64,000 nucleotides of DNA from Ramazzottius varieornatus (lineage: Eukaryota; Tardigrada; Eutardigrada; Parachela; Ramazzottiidae). Position numbers and translations under genes: made by a program. Where the stretch lies: NCBI GenBank assembly GCA_001949185.1, contig BDGG01000001.1:2683324-2747323 (forward strand). The letters are read 5' to 3'. This document shows, piece after piece, positions 38,103 to 49,500 of the stretch. The first letter of the stretch is position 1, and every line of letters begins with the position of its first letter. Under the pieces are notes generated by a model. It did no database searches. It was given only the letters and a program-made list of their open reading frames with translations, and had not been told where the DNA came from.

Positions 38103-39625
38103 ATGACTAGACGTGCGTTCTACAGTCGTCTGCTTGCAGCCGTCGCATTGGGCTACGTTCTCGCCGATGAATCCGCGAAGGGAGCCCAGAATGAGCAGTG
38201 TTCCTCGTATCCACAAGGAAACGTCTACCCTGGTAAGTGCGACCCCGTCCTGGCATACTGTTTTTGTTGGTTGCAGTACATAACAAACAATTCGATTTCT
38301 ATACATGCAATGGACACCTGGGTATTAATGATGTTGCAGGGGGACGCAGTTTCTGGGAGCATTCGCTGTCCGGAAGTAAAGCTCAAAGTACGCAGCTAGA
38401 ATTCCTAACAAGGTTCTGAAGAATGTAAAGTGGAAGATTGAGAGCATCTTTATTATTCACCAATCTACCACGGAATGCCGTCTCAACCTTGCTTATTATT
38501 TTTTAGTTGGAAAACCCGCTCCACCTTTCAAAGGGATTACGGGAGTTTTCGACCAGGAATTCAAGTGCGCGATGATTCGGGCTTTGTGGATTATGAATTT
38601 TTGATATCCAGTTAGCCACCTGTTTGAATTTCGAAGTTTCCGTTCAATTTTGCTTGACTTCAATTCTTGGTTTTAGGGAGGTCAGCCTGAGCGACTACAA
38701 GGGAAAATACGTCATCCTGCTGTTCTATCCATTGGACTTCACATTTGTAGGTTGCACCGAGATCTTCGCTGAGGTGGAGCCCTTATCTGCATAACAATAT
38801 GCGGGTGCTTTCCGCAGGTTTGCCCAACCGAGATTACCGCGTTCTCTGATAGCATATCCAAGTTCAAATCTTTGAATACTGAAGTCTTGGCATTATCGGT
38901 GGACTCTCAATATACCCATCTCGCATGGTAAGGGACTCAGAACTCATCTTTCTGACGTAGTGCCTAACAAGGTGATACCTACAGAAATTTGTTCGCATAT
39001 TCAGGGTGAAGACGCCACGAAGCGAGGGAGGTCTTGGACCCGTGAAAATTCCGCTGCTGTCCGACTTAACGCACCAGGTTTGTGGGAAACCAGTCGGACT
39101 CTAATTTACCTGATTAGTCCACAGTGCAGTCATCATTTCTGTTGTACGACAGGTCTCGAAAGACTACGGAGTTTACCTAGAGGATGCTGGACATACTCTT
39201 CGAGGGCTCTTCATTATTGACGCCAACGGCATTCTTCGACAGATCACCATTAACGACCTGCCCGTCGGTCGATCCGTAAATGAAACTATCCGTCTTGTCC
39301 AGGCATTCCAGCACACCGATACAAACGGCGAAGTGTGCCCGTAAGTTCTTCCACTTCACCTGCAGTCGAAGCTACAGGACCTATGTTGACCTTCGACATG
39401 ACGGTCCGTGCGGCTAAATTCATGACGTTCCATCTACTGTCACACGTTTCCTTCCGTAGGTGCAACTGGCAACCCGGAAGTGACTCCATTCGGCCCACAC
39501 CCACCGACAAGTTGGAGTACTTCAAGAAGCACCCCGGCGCAGACGAAGCCAAGAACACCAAGGATGACAAGAGGACCAGCACGAAGGACGATAAGACGCC
39601 TGGCGCCACGAAAGCTGACTTGTAG
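38103..39625 (+). CDS. PRDX4-like secretory-pathway 2-Cys peroxiredoxin, 8 exons, 280 aa
   Basis: Exons are 38103-38232, 38340-38387, 38507-38564, 38677-38746, 38818-38927, 39005-39077, 39153-39340 and 39460-39625, all in phase. A hydrophobic leader ([16 protein letters not shown]) precedes [13 protein letters not shown], as in PRDX4. The peroxidatic Cys104 is in FVCPTEI, split by intron 4. The GGLG loop (SEGGLGPV) and the C-terminal YF motif (EYFKK), both linked to hyperoxidation sensitivity, are present. The resolving region reads GEVCPCNW, with a second Cys (about 227) where most relatives have Ala. A Lys/Asp/Thr-rich extension of about 30 residues follows the YF motif, and there is no KDEL-type ending. 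The enzyme reduces peroxides in the ER or extracellular space. Confidence 0.95.
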
Positions 39626-39837
39626 GGTTCGCTGTACGAGAACATAACCAACCAGTTTTATGAACATGATTCTGATTTTCGTTTCACACTCTCAACCAAT
39701 TCCATGCCTTTCCCCTCACCGACATCGTTTTCTACAATTTTTTTCCACTGATTAATTCCATAGCATGCAATACCTGTGGGAGTGGGCATTCTCCACGTTT
39801 TTCTGCGGCCGTTCGTAAATGTTCGTACACGAACGAC

Positions 39838-39900
39838 GTGAGATTATGGGCCAGTAAAAATTACGGACCAGGCCCTTTCGCTACGGCGGCACGAGCAGGT
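39838..39900. mobile_element. fragment of the 1515-1692 MITE family
   Basis: AGATTATGGGCCAGTAAAAA and the following TTTCGCTACGGCGG match the left arm and interior of the element at 1515-1692 with scattered changes. No right arm was found. Confidence 0.5.
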
Positions 39901-40029
39901 GATTCTTGCTACAAGTGAAAATCAACATCGAAGGCTGGACTGCTGTACGCGCGTGTTGGATATTGGCCCGAAGAGCTAAAGCTTATCATATTTATTGTCT
40001 TCCGTAAACGAGATATCACTGACGAGTTT

Positions 40030-40372
40030 GCCATTCAGCAAAATACCGATATATTGAAAATATATCGATATGGCGCAATACGATATCGCCGAATATTTTA
40101 TTGCATTATTCTATATGAGCTTCATATCGATATTTTCGATACGATACCTACCGCATATTTTACCGAAAAGATTCGCTATATTTCGATACGATATCGGTAT
40201 ACCGTATCGCTGCCAGCACTAACTATTGGACCTTTCGGGGTATCTACTAGTGCTGGCAACGATACGGTATATCGATATCGTATCGAAATATGTCGCATCT
40301 TTGCGATAAAATATGCGGCAGATATCGCATTGAAAATATCGCTATGAAGCTCATATCGAGTAACGCAGTAAA
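40030..40372. mobile_element. large foldback of hAT-like ends, truncated by gap
   Basis: The right arm starts at 40248 with TAGTGCTGGCAACGATACG. The left arm is its inverted copy, ending at 40221, and similarity extends more than 110 bases outward on each side. A 26-base spacer (40222-40247) separates them. The interior is AT-rich with many self-complementary CGATATCG words. The tip resembles hAT terminal repeats (CAGTGCTGG-like). The right arm runs into the N gap. Confidence 0.6.
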
Positions 40373-41289
40373 NNNNNNNNNNNNNNNNNNNNNNNNNNNN
40401 NNNNNNNNNNNNNNNNNNNNNNNNNNNNNNNNNNNNNNNNNNNNNNNNNNNNNNNNNNNNNNNNNNNNNNNNNNNNNNNNNNNNNNNNNNNNNNNNNNNN
40501 NNNNNNNNNNNNNNNNNNNNNNNNNNNNNNNNNNNNNNNNNNNNNNNNNNNNNNNNNNNNNNNNNNNNNNNNNNNNNNNNNNNNNNNNNNNNNNNNNNNN
40601 NNNNNNNNNNNNNNNNNNNNNNNNNNNNNNNNNNNNNNNNNNNNNNNNNNNNNNNNNNNNNNNNNNNNNNNNNNNNNNNNNNNNNNNNNNNNNNNNNNNN
40701 NNNNNNNNNNNNNNNNNNNNNNNNNNNNNNNNNNNNNNNNNNNNNNNNNNNNNNNNNNNNNNNNNNNNNNNNNNNNNNNNNNNNNNNNNNNNNNNNNNNN
40801 NNNNNNNNNNNNNNNNNNNNNNNNNNNNNNNNNNNNNNNNNNNNNNNNNNNNNNNNNNNNNNNNNNNNNNNNNNNNNNNNNNNNNNNNNNNNNNNNNNNN
40901 NNNNNNNNNNNNNNNNNNNNNNNNNNNNNNNNNNNNNNNNNNNNNNNNNNNNNNNNNNNNNNNNNNNNNNNNNNNNNNNNNNNNNNNNNNNNNNNNNNNN
41001 NNNNNNNNNNNNNNNNNNNNNNNNNNNNNNNNNNNNNNNNNNNNNNNNNNNNNNNNNNNNNNNNNNNNNNNNNNNNNNNNNNNNNNNNNNNNNNNNNNNN
41101 NNNNNNNNNNNNNNNNNNNNNNNNNNNNNNNNNNNNNNNNNNNNNNNNNNNNNNNNNNNNNNNNNNNNNNNNNNNNNNNNNNNNNNNNNNNNNNNNNNNN
41201 NNNNNNNNNNNNNNNNNNNNNNNNNNNNNNNNNNNNNNNNNNNNNNNNNNNNNNNNNNNNNNNNNNNNNNNNNNNNNNNNNNNNNNNNN
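40373..41289. other. assembly gap of about 917 N
   Basis: Unbroken N run directly after the palindromic right arm. No content can be inferred; open frames drawn through it are meaningless. Confidence 0.99.
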
Positions 41290-41622
41290 ATCAGAGGAAA
41301 CTCGAGCTCCAGACAGCACGATCCTTTAGTCAGGATGATTTTCTGATTTTTCTAATTCTTCCAACGAAGTTTTCCAAGTTTTTGATGAGTCATGGGTCGT
41401 GATTTCGAATTTGATCAATCAACTCTGTACTAATCATGCGAAGATTTTGGCGTATTTCTGAAGACGGAATTGATAGCTCTGTTGATAGTACCACTTGACG
41501 GCACCGCACGATCAACGGGGTACAGTAATGCACTCTGCCTGCACGTACAACGGATGACTTATGGTAGAGACCACTTTCGGTGCCAAGAAATTTCTCTTTG
41601 ATCTTCCGCCAGGCTTGCCACA

Positions 41623-43486
41623 CACTAGGAGCCCTCGGTCTCACGGTACGTCACTAGCACTGTTTTGCAGTCCTTAATGCTTTACTGTACTGTGTGACGT
41701 CATTAAGTTGGACCGATTTTACTCAACTGCAGCTGCCAAAATTAAAAGTTATGCTCAACCGTAAAGTTAGGACTTCTAGAATTCCCTGAGCTCTTCGTAT
41801 CAAAACTCACGAAGTGTCTTCATCGCTACCCTCTCCTCCTTCGTCATCGTATTCCACCAGTGAACGGAATTCAGATTCCCAGGGACAAAGTCAGCGAAAC
41901 TAAACTCATTATCCAAATGAGGCAAATGTTGATCAACAGTCTCGTACTAAGTCTTGCAATACCGAAAGCAATTAATCATAGTTTGGACACACACAGCTTC
42001 GTCAGCTTCAACTGACCACAAACAAGCACCCCCAACGGTGACTCCTTTGAAGTAGCCTTCATCAGTCTTGAAAGACTCCCTCTTGGCGTAGACGTCGTGA
42101 CACATTCTGCGCCGGAAATGGTCTTTAAACGACTTGATTATTCCTGCATCGAACGGCTGTGCTTTCGATGTGCAGTTCGGAGGTAAGAAAAATAGCCGAA
42201 TGTTGGAGGTTTCGTTAACCTTATAACCTGGAAAGTTGTCGACGATCAAAGCCAGTCTGCGTTCCTGGCTGATCAACTTCTTGTTGAGTTCTTCGAGGAA
42301 TTCTGAAAAGATCTTTCCTGTCATCCAGCTTGTAGAATTATGCCTGTAGTAGAAATTATGTTTGATGGTATCACAGCTGCTCACTCCAGCTTTGGTGAAG
42401 GCGGGAGGTTGTTCCGATTTTCCGACCAGCCATACCGGAAATCGTTCACCCAGCGCATTTCCTGTCAGAAGTACAGTCATTCGCTCTTTCTTCAGCTTGA
42501 CGCCTTTAGGTGTTCCTTCTCCTTCTCCAACCAGCGACTTGTTGGGAACTTGACGGCAGAAAAGACCCAGTTCATCTGCATTTCAGATATCTTTGAGGTC
42601 AAACTCCAAAAGTACGTTGGACAAATCGTCGTTGTACCACTTCCCCAAGGCCGAGACGTCCGCACTGGAACCTTCTCCTACGAACACAAGAAAACATTTT
42701 ACTGCTACACTGTTCAGGGAATTCCAGCAAGAGGAGGACAACCATACAGAATGAAACATACCATGAATATTTTTGGCACTGAACCGTGACGCTTGCAAAA
42801 TCTTCGCAGCCATCCTTTGCTCGCTCTGAATTCAGAAATCCCTTCCGATTCCGCGAAAAGCACTGCCATGTCTCTCAACCACCGCCCGGTAATACAGGTA
42901 CCTGTCTGACGCATCTCCTTGAGAATCCTGAGCATTGCTTCATCAACTTGAGGATAAACTGGCAGCTTAAGTTGATTGACGGAAGGCTTCTGATTCTTCA
43001 AGTGACAGTCTTATCTTCTCGTTCCTTCGATAATATCTGAAGGACGATTCATGAAGGTTAAACATGTCGCAAAGCTGTGCTTTCTTTACCTAAAGACGAA
43101 CGGTGATGGGGATCACAAAACGCTTTACGAGAAGCAAAGAGGACAGAAATATCAAGTACGATTTCACTTACTCCTGCATCCATCGCCATCAACAGATTCC
43201 TCTTCTGAGCGGAGTCCAGTTGGTGGGAAGCCTTCGCCACACTATCATTCGCATCATTCCGGTTCCTGTTCTTCAGCATTTTGACGGCACGGAAAGAGCA
43301 TTACAGTGAGAAAAGATCTGATGAATTCAGTATTTTAACAAGAAACAGTTTTCTCAAATTCCGCTGTTTTCCTGTTTTACGTGCCCAAAACGGACTAGCC
43401 GAAATCACGACGTCACAGTAGTCAGCTGTGTACGTTTGAACCGTAATAAGTCCTCTGACGTACCGTGAGACCAAGGGCCCCTACTG
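41623..43486 (-). mobile_element. Tigger/pogo DNA transposon with terminal inverted repeats
   Basis: The right end (43456-43486, read inward from 43486) begins CAGTAGGGGCCCTTGGTC. The left end (41623-41653) begins CACTAGGAGCCCTCGGTC, and both continue TCACGGTACGTCA. This gives near-identical inverted repeats of about 31 bases, and the right end abuts TA as expected for the Tc1/mariner-pogo group. The element is about 1.86 kb and encloses a broken transposase. Confidence 0.8.
41800..43280 (-). pseudogene. Tigger-type transposase pseudogene
   Basis: From the N-terminus, a CENP-B-like helix-turn-helix region (QKRNLLMAMDAGVSEIVL) and a Tc5-type DNA-binding region (RASKGWLRRFCKRHG) precede a DDE domain. 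All three catalytic Asp are still visible: NADELGLFCR, LIVDNFPG and QPFDAGIIKSF. It is broken by an in-frame TGA (42583-42585), an in-frame TAG (41947-41949) and a frame change around 42690-42780. The last could be an undetected intron, but the two stops make the copy inactive. The C-terminal frame ends at 41800. Confidence 0.85.
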
Positions 43487-43562
43487 TAGTTTGCCCCAAT
43501 TTAAGGGCTTTAGAATGCCTGAACAGCTTTCTACGATGACTCAAGCGGTTTATGATTTATTC

Positions 43563-43602
43563 TAGAGCTCCGCTGGAAGGCCAGCCTTCTGGGCGGAGCT
43601 CT
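43563..43602. repeat. short hairpin 3' of the PP2A subunit gene
   Basis: AGAGCTCCGCTGGAAGG and CCTTCTGGGCGGAGCTCT pair with a single interruption and almost no loop. It lies between the Tigger end and the PPP2R5 stop. It could be a transcription-end or repeat structure. Confidence 0.35.
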
Positions 43603-43917
43603 CGCAGAATACTCTAACCATCGAGCGAAAGCCGTACAGTGGCGTACTCAGCTTCATCGGTTTCGACTTGTACAATTAATTCAAAAAGTGCAGCAATAGT
43701 GGAAGAGTTTGCTCCGTTGAACGTCAGTAAGATATGTAAAGACAGCAAACCGAGACAAGAGAAGAAGAAAATCATACACTGTTAACGTCACAGATGAGCC
43801 AGAAGTAAGATTAGTTTATTAAAAAACAACAAGGAGTGAGACACAACCACTCCTAAGGAAAGAAGCTCACTGAAAACTGTCCAAAAGCAGCGGACCGAAG
43901 TTCGACCTGCTAGTACA

Positions 43918-46540
43918 TCAAGACGACTTTTTCCCTTTATCATCGTTATTCGAGGTGGCGTTTACGGACGTGGCGCTGGTTGGCAAGGAGTTCGGCGATC
44001 GGTCCTTATCCTTCTTCCCGACGTCGTCAACTGCTAACTTGTCTAACCTGGTCCACAACTCTTCCCGGTCCTTGTCTCGCTTCTTGTCCCTACAAACCAA
44101 CACAACGTAACTACTTAGAATCGCTTTACTTTGCCGAGAAAATATGCTGACTTACTTTACTCTATCGTTCTTGTACTGGGCCGTAAGCTCGTCAAAAAGC
44201 TTGGAATTCATTTCCATAAATGCTTTCAGAACATTGTACACCAAACCGATGATGGTCGGGTTCCAATGTTCTTTGCTCATTTTGTAAAGAGCAGGATACA
44301 TTATAGGAAGAATGACGGCACAGTTATCCTCGATCAGGTTAAGAACGTATTCATTGTTCCAATAGTACAGCGCTCTTTCGGCAACCTAAAAACACACGCC
44401 AAAAGTCACCAACCCAAATAACGTGCAGCCCTTCTGGCACCTGCATACAGCCAACGCCTGCGTTCGTGCTAACACACCGGTGTGCAGGTGCGTGCAACGT
44501 GAATCGAGCTAGCTATTACCTGAAAATGAGGGCTCGCAACGCATCGGGCAAGCTGCTTGAACAGTAGTTCCTGGACCTTGACAAACTGCACCGGCTCAAT
44601 CACATCTAATATCTCCTCGATTTCTCCCAAAAACATGACTTCCTTTTGGGAGGAAGTTTTAGGCCAGTATTTGAGCATGCCTTTGATGACCGGTTCCGTC
44701 AGCGTAGCATCCTTCTCAATGAACTGCACAATGCAGTAGGCCAGCTGCAGAGTAACAGACAACACACGTCAATCATCAATCATTCCAAATGGTCGTAAGA
44801 ACAGTTATACAACATGAAACAGTTGTTGAGACAGATCAAAATTCTCACTTGAGCATGATATAGCCCGAGACAGCGCACTTTATGTAGAGGAATCAACACC
44901 TTGACCAGAAACTGCTTGTGTTCAGCTTTCAGGGGAAGCGCAAAGCCATTGATGATACTGCAAAGTAGAAGGCCAAATCAGATTTCATTTTCAATACAAA
45001 ATAATCAAACTGCGCGAACCATATTGAACCTGCATACACAAAATTACACCTTAAGCATGTTAAGGTGGTATGTAAATACGTGAAAAGCGGCGCACTTTGA
45101 CTGCATTCTCCCTCGCTGTATGAATCTGTAGCTGGTAAACGCTTTTGATTAGTCAAGCATTTAGTCACGAAAGTATTGTGATACATAGTGGAAGACGGCA
45201 GTAAATCATGAGCGTTGAAAGGGGCATTGAATAACTAATGCGTGACGTTATTAGTACCGATATGGGTTTTGGATGTTACGGACAAATCAATAAATAATTT
45301 TCTCACGACTCACATGGAGATGAGTAAGTTCAATGAATTACCTGCCCAAAATCTCCAGAAGCTCACCAACGCCGTTAAAATGTTCCGTTTCGTAGATAAA
45401 TTTGAGAAAAATATGGTTAATTTGCTTCCGTATGAAAGCACGCAGTCCCAGAAATTTGCCATATATCCGATGTAAGACGGTTTTGAGGTAATCACGCTCT
45501 CGTGGGTCTTCGCTGTCGAACAGTTCTAAAAGCTGTAGAGAAGGGAAAGACAGGAGACAAGATCATTACGAGTCAAGTACCAGTAATCTAGTGTGTGCAA
45601 AGAGAGCGTCCCCCACTCACCTGCGATACGAACTTGATATCGATCCACTTCTTGGCTATTTGCGGATTGAAATCCTGCGATTCCAGTACGCGCAGAAAAA
45701 ACTCATAGACGATCTGTACCACAACACCAAGAACGTTCACACAGTGACAGGATCGAATGATTATGGTGAAATGTAACCTGAAGATGTGGCCAAGCCGATT
45801 CGAGAGAAGGCTCGTCTTCCTCCGGGTCGTAGTCGGGAGTATCGGCAGGAGGCAAGACGCGAAACAGATTGTTGCCCACCATCCGAACAACTTCTGGATA
45901 TATGTGCTCGTTCAGGACATTCCGCGAAGTTGATATGAAGTCCGCTAGCTCAAGCAACGTTTCCCTGCAAAAACAATTTGATGTAACAGTCTTGATCACT
46001 TCGTCTACATGACACAGCTACGACTTCACCTCTTCATTTCCTTGTTCTTGACATCTGCTGTGGCGTCCATAAAGTCGAACAAACACGAGCATAGATACAG
46101 CTTCTTGACCAGCAACTCTTCTTGTTCCCCAGGGGCAGTGTCTAAAGAGCATTGGCATGCATAAGTTCAGGCACTCAGGAGACGATACAGTTGGATACGG
46201 ATATTAAATGGCTTTATGACTTTGGAATTGTGAAGCTACCTTTGAGTAACGCCAAGTGCTCCATCTCGGTATGAGCTTTGTTGGCGACACTGAGGGCCGA
46301 ATTGGAGGATTGTCTTTGACGACGCTTGTTTGCCGAGCGCTTGACAAAGGCATCCATCTTGTCCCGTTGGTCGGCTGCATTGGCCGTGGCAGCGGCCGTA
46401 GCCGAGATTGGTCGATCAATCAAGGGACCAGGTCCCTGCTTCTCCAGCAACTCCTTCTCCAAGTTACTAGGCCCACTGGACGGAGGAGCGCCCGCCGTCG
46501 ACTTGGCCGCCGGAGGAGTCTTGGGCACTTCCTTACTCAT
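43918..46540 (-). CDS. PPP2R5: PP2A B56-family regulatory subunit, 9 exons, 539 aa
   Basis: Minus-strand exons are 46540-46240, 46141-46030, 45964-45778, 45713-45621, 45532-45342, 44957-44849, 44744-44520, 44385-44156 and 44089-43918, all in phase. The HEAT-like B56 core is complete, for example [92 protein letters not shown] and [12 protein letters not shown]. The Lys/Asp-rich C-terminus ([12 protein letters not shown]) and the Ala/Pro/Ser-rich N-terminus are variable parts. B56 subunits direct the PP2A catalytic core to LxxIxE-bearing substrates. The ATG at 46540 is the first in frame. Intron 7 holds an ACCTGCATAC-family hairpin. The vertebrate paralogue it matches best was not resolved. 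Confidence 0.96.
44437..44491. repeat. ACCTGCATAC-family hairpin, copy 3
   Basis: GCACCTGCATAC pairs with GTGTGCAGGTGC. It lies in the PPP2R5 intron between exons 7 and 8. A related word (ACCTGCATACAC) with a separate CACCTTAA/TTAAGGTG hairpin lies near 45025-45065 in intron 5. Confidence 0.5.
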
Positions 46541-49500
46541 GGTTGCTTGGCGTATAAAACCCACGACTATGTCAAACGTGATGCAGGATGAAAGACGACG
46601 GAGAAGAGCAAGTCAGGCGGGGGTAGGCAAGGCATCCAACACCATGTAGCTGTGTCCTCGGTCTAGACGGTCGATCTCTTCCTGAAGTAACGTCTCGTTT
46701 CCATCCAGAGGTACTTGGTCATCCTGTCGAGATAACTGTCACTTGTCCACTATGATGTCCGCGTCCTTAAGGATTGGCAAGAGATGAAACATCGGATTTG
46801 CTGGACTGCAGACGGAGAAAATCACAGTAAGCGACGATGGATGCTTTCCTTCAGTAAACCCGTGCGGAAACGAGAGCTAGTCGTTAAAGTGGAGACACAG
46901 TCTGACGTGCGAAAATGACAGTCGGTAGCATCGATAGCAAGCGCAGCATGTGCACGAGCTGCGGATCAGTTGCAGTCTTGCAGCCAGCTTCCATTGCGGT
47001 CAGCTGATGGTTGGTCACGCGGGCCAAATTACAGCAAACGCTTGCAGAATCGCAAACCCACGATTCAGCCAAACAAACAAAAAAAGTCAATCAGAGCGAA
47101 CAGAATCATTTTAGAAGTGGGCAGATTCAAGGTTGAACTGTGTTCCCGGCATTATGAATTCTGCGATAACAGCAGTGCGATGCTACAGCTCTTACGTGAA
47201 ACTCTTCGACACGAATACGGATGTATGCGGACAACGGACTGCAGGACCTTGTACAGTGAGCAACGTAACCGGTGAACTACGTCGGGCTGGGTTTACAGCA
47301 TCGTGACTTTCATGGAATCTGTGGAAACTTTGCAGGCGGACGATAATTCGTTAGAAACATTCCCAGCCGATACCCCGAAATCCGGATGACCACCAGCTAT
47401 AAGTCTATTTCACCACCGCATCCTTCACCTTGGTAGAATGCAGTGACCGTCGGATTTCCTCTTGGCGGAACCGGGAAGAGGAAGCCGGGAAGTTCGCTAT
47501 CACAGCCCTGTACGGTATGTGCAGTATACAGTATAACTCATAACGGACAATGGTCAGACTTCGAAGCATGCTGTCTGCTATTAGTACATCTCTCTGTGAT
47601 ATTTAGCAAGTTCTAGGAGGTAGGAAATAGACTATCAAACGCTTTTGTCTCCTTCGTCTCACTGTTTACACAGTTGAGTGCCGCGACCTGCAGCAAATAG
47701 GATTAAGCTTGGAGAACTCGCTTGCTCCGTTTCTGCTCCTACTGTCTGTGTTCCGGCCAGATCGCTCTAAACTGTGAACATGACGCTTGATGACTCATCT
47801 TAGAACGTGTTTTCCTGATTTTCAGGTACGAGTATCTTGGGAATGTCAAGGCAGCCGTCACGCTTCGGGTACCCCATTGTTCCGATTCGGAATCCAATTG
47901 GATGCATCTTTCCGAGAGCAGTACCCGTTCACGGGTTACCCCTTCAGGAAGCTAATGACAAGTACGGGCCACCTGGAGCGAAGGAAGTTGCAACCAGGAA
48001 GTGAAGAAGCAACATGGCAGATAAGCTCTCTCTAAGGTGCAGTGCAGGAAGAAAGAAGGGATTAAGGACCTTGTCAACGAGAGAAGGTTAGTCCCACGCC
48101 TTCATAGGCACTCTTTTGGTGCATAAAACAGTCAGTGTATAGTAGTGCAATCACATTTTCTTCTTGGTTGAAGGGCGAACTTGTACGCAACGTGGAACCA
48201 TGCATCATCGATCTTCCCTCGTGGTGTTACGTGATGTTGCATACAGAACAACGATGGTGGACGATCGAAGCGTTCTCTCTGCTTCACGGAGAGCCTTCGA
48301 TCGACCGCCAACGATGAATGGATAGCTCTTCATGCCTTCGTAGTACCCCGTCTCTGCTACAGAGAGCCCAAGAGACAGCATACCTCCCTTCTGAACGTGA
48401 CAAATGAGGAAAACACTCTGTCCAATGTCAGTGCCTCTTAGCAGCCTGTGCTATTTCTAGTGACTCTCTTCCCGTTTTACATACATGCCACATTTACATT
48501 CATCCACATCCATTTGCGAATTTTAACATCGCATTCCTTCTCTGTCTCTCCCTAGGCTGCGCGTCGACCCTGTGTATATGGCAAGACTATTTTTGGCCAA
48601 ATCCAGATTCTCGATCTTTAAACTTGGAAGTCCCCCGACTAAAAATAGCCACTGCGCCTGACATTGACCTCCTTTCCATCCATCGCCCTTCGTCTCTACC
48701 CTTCTACATCTGGTAAGTGTTCAGAGTTATCTGATCCAACCACTTTCCCCAAAATAAAGTTCATATACAATGTGCGCGGAAATTTTTGGGCTCCTCTTCA
48801 ACCCTCGTGGCTCCCCAGTCACTGAGCTCAAACTTGTCCCATTCTTCTTCGTACACTGTCAAGATTTTCTCGACGCAACTTATGTCACTTTGAGCGTCAT
48901 CGTTTCGACAATCCTTTCCGTTTAGTTTGGTTCCGTGGATATTCTGCACAGACCACGCAGGCCATTCTGGTTCCACAATGTAACTTCAACAGTTGATTTC
49001 GAAACCTTGATTTGTTGCTTCGAAATTGTAGGTACTTTGGTATTGGGCTGATGGTATTGGGCTGATGGTTTGTTTTTTTAGGGCTGTGTGTTTTATATTG
49101 TACCAGGGGAAAATATCGTCGTGTGTTTTTTGGCTCTTTGTGCTTCGAACTCGCGAGGTTATGTATGGGTAATGGCTTCGCAAGCGAGCGTGTCTTCTGT
49201 GACGAGGTTGTGATAGTCTGAGGAAGCACGAAAGGATGATGTTGCTTGTTATCGCAAGAGCAGTTGTTTCCGCGTATGTCATCGAGAAAGCTAAGTGCTG
49301 GCTTCAAACGGATGCCCGGAAATCGAGCGTTGTTTTACAAATCAACAGTATGAAAGGTGCTGATTAGTTTTCGGTATGCCTTGTAACCTTTATCACCTGG
49401 TCTGCTGGTTAGTTCTAAAGGACCCTTTCAGCAAGGATGACGACCATCTGGAGATTCTCTTCTGCGTTGGCGGATTCACTAGAATAGATAGATTAGCTAT

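Noticed and set aside
40290-41402. Very long open frame across the N run on both strands
   Set aside because: It exists only because N codons contain no stops; there is no real sequence.
46256-46649. Plus-strand frames over the PPP2R5 start
   Set aside because: Antisense of the Ala/Pro/Ser-rich N-terminal exon; no independent features.
47820-48035. Open segment after a TTTTCAG-type acceptor near 47824
   Set aside because: All three frames stay open for some length and none resembles a known protein; the coding frame could not be decided.
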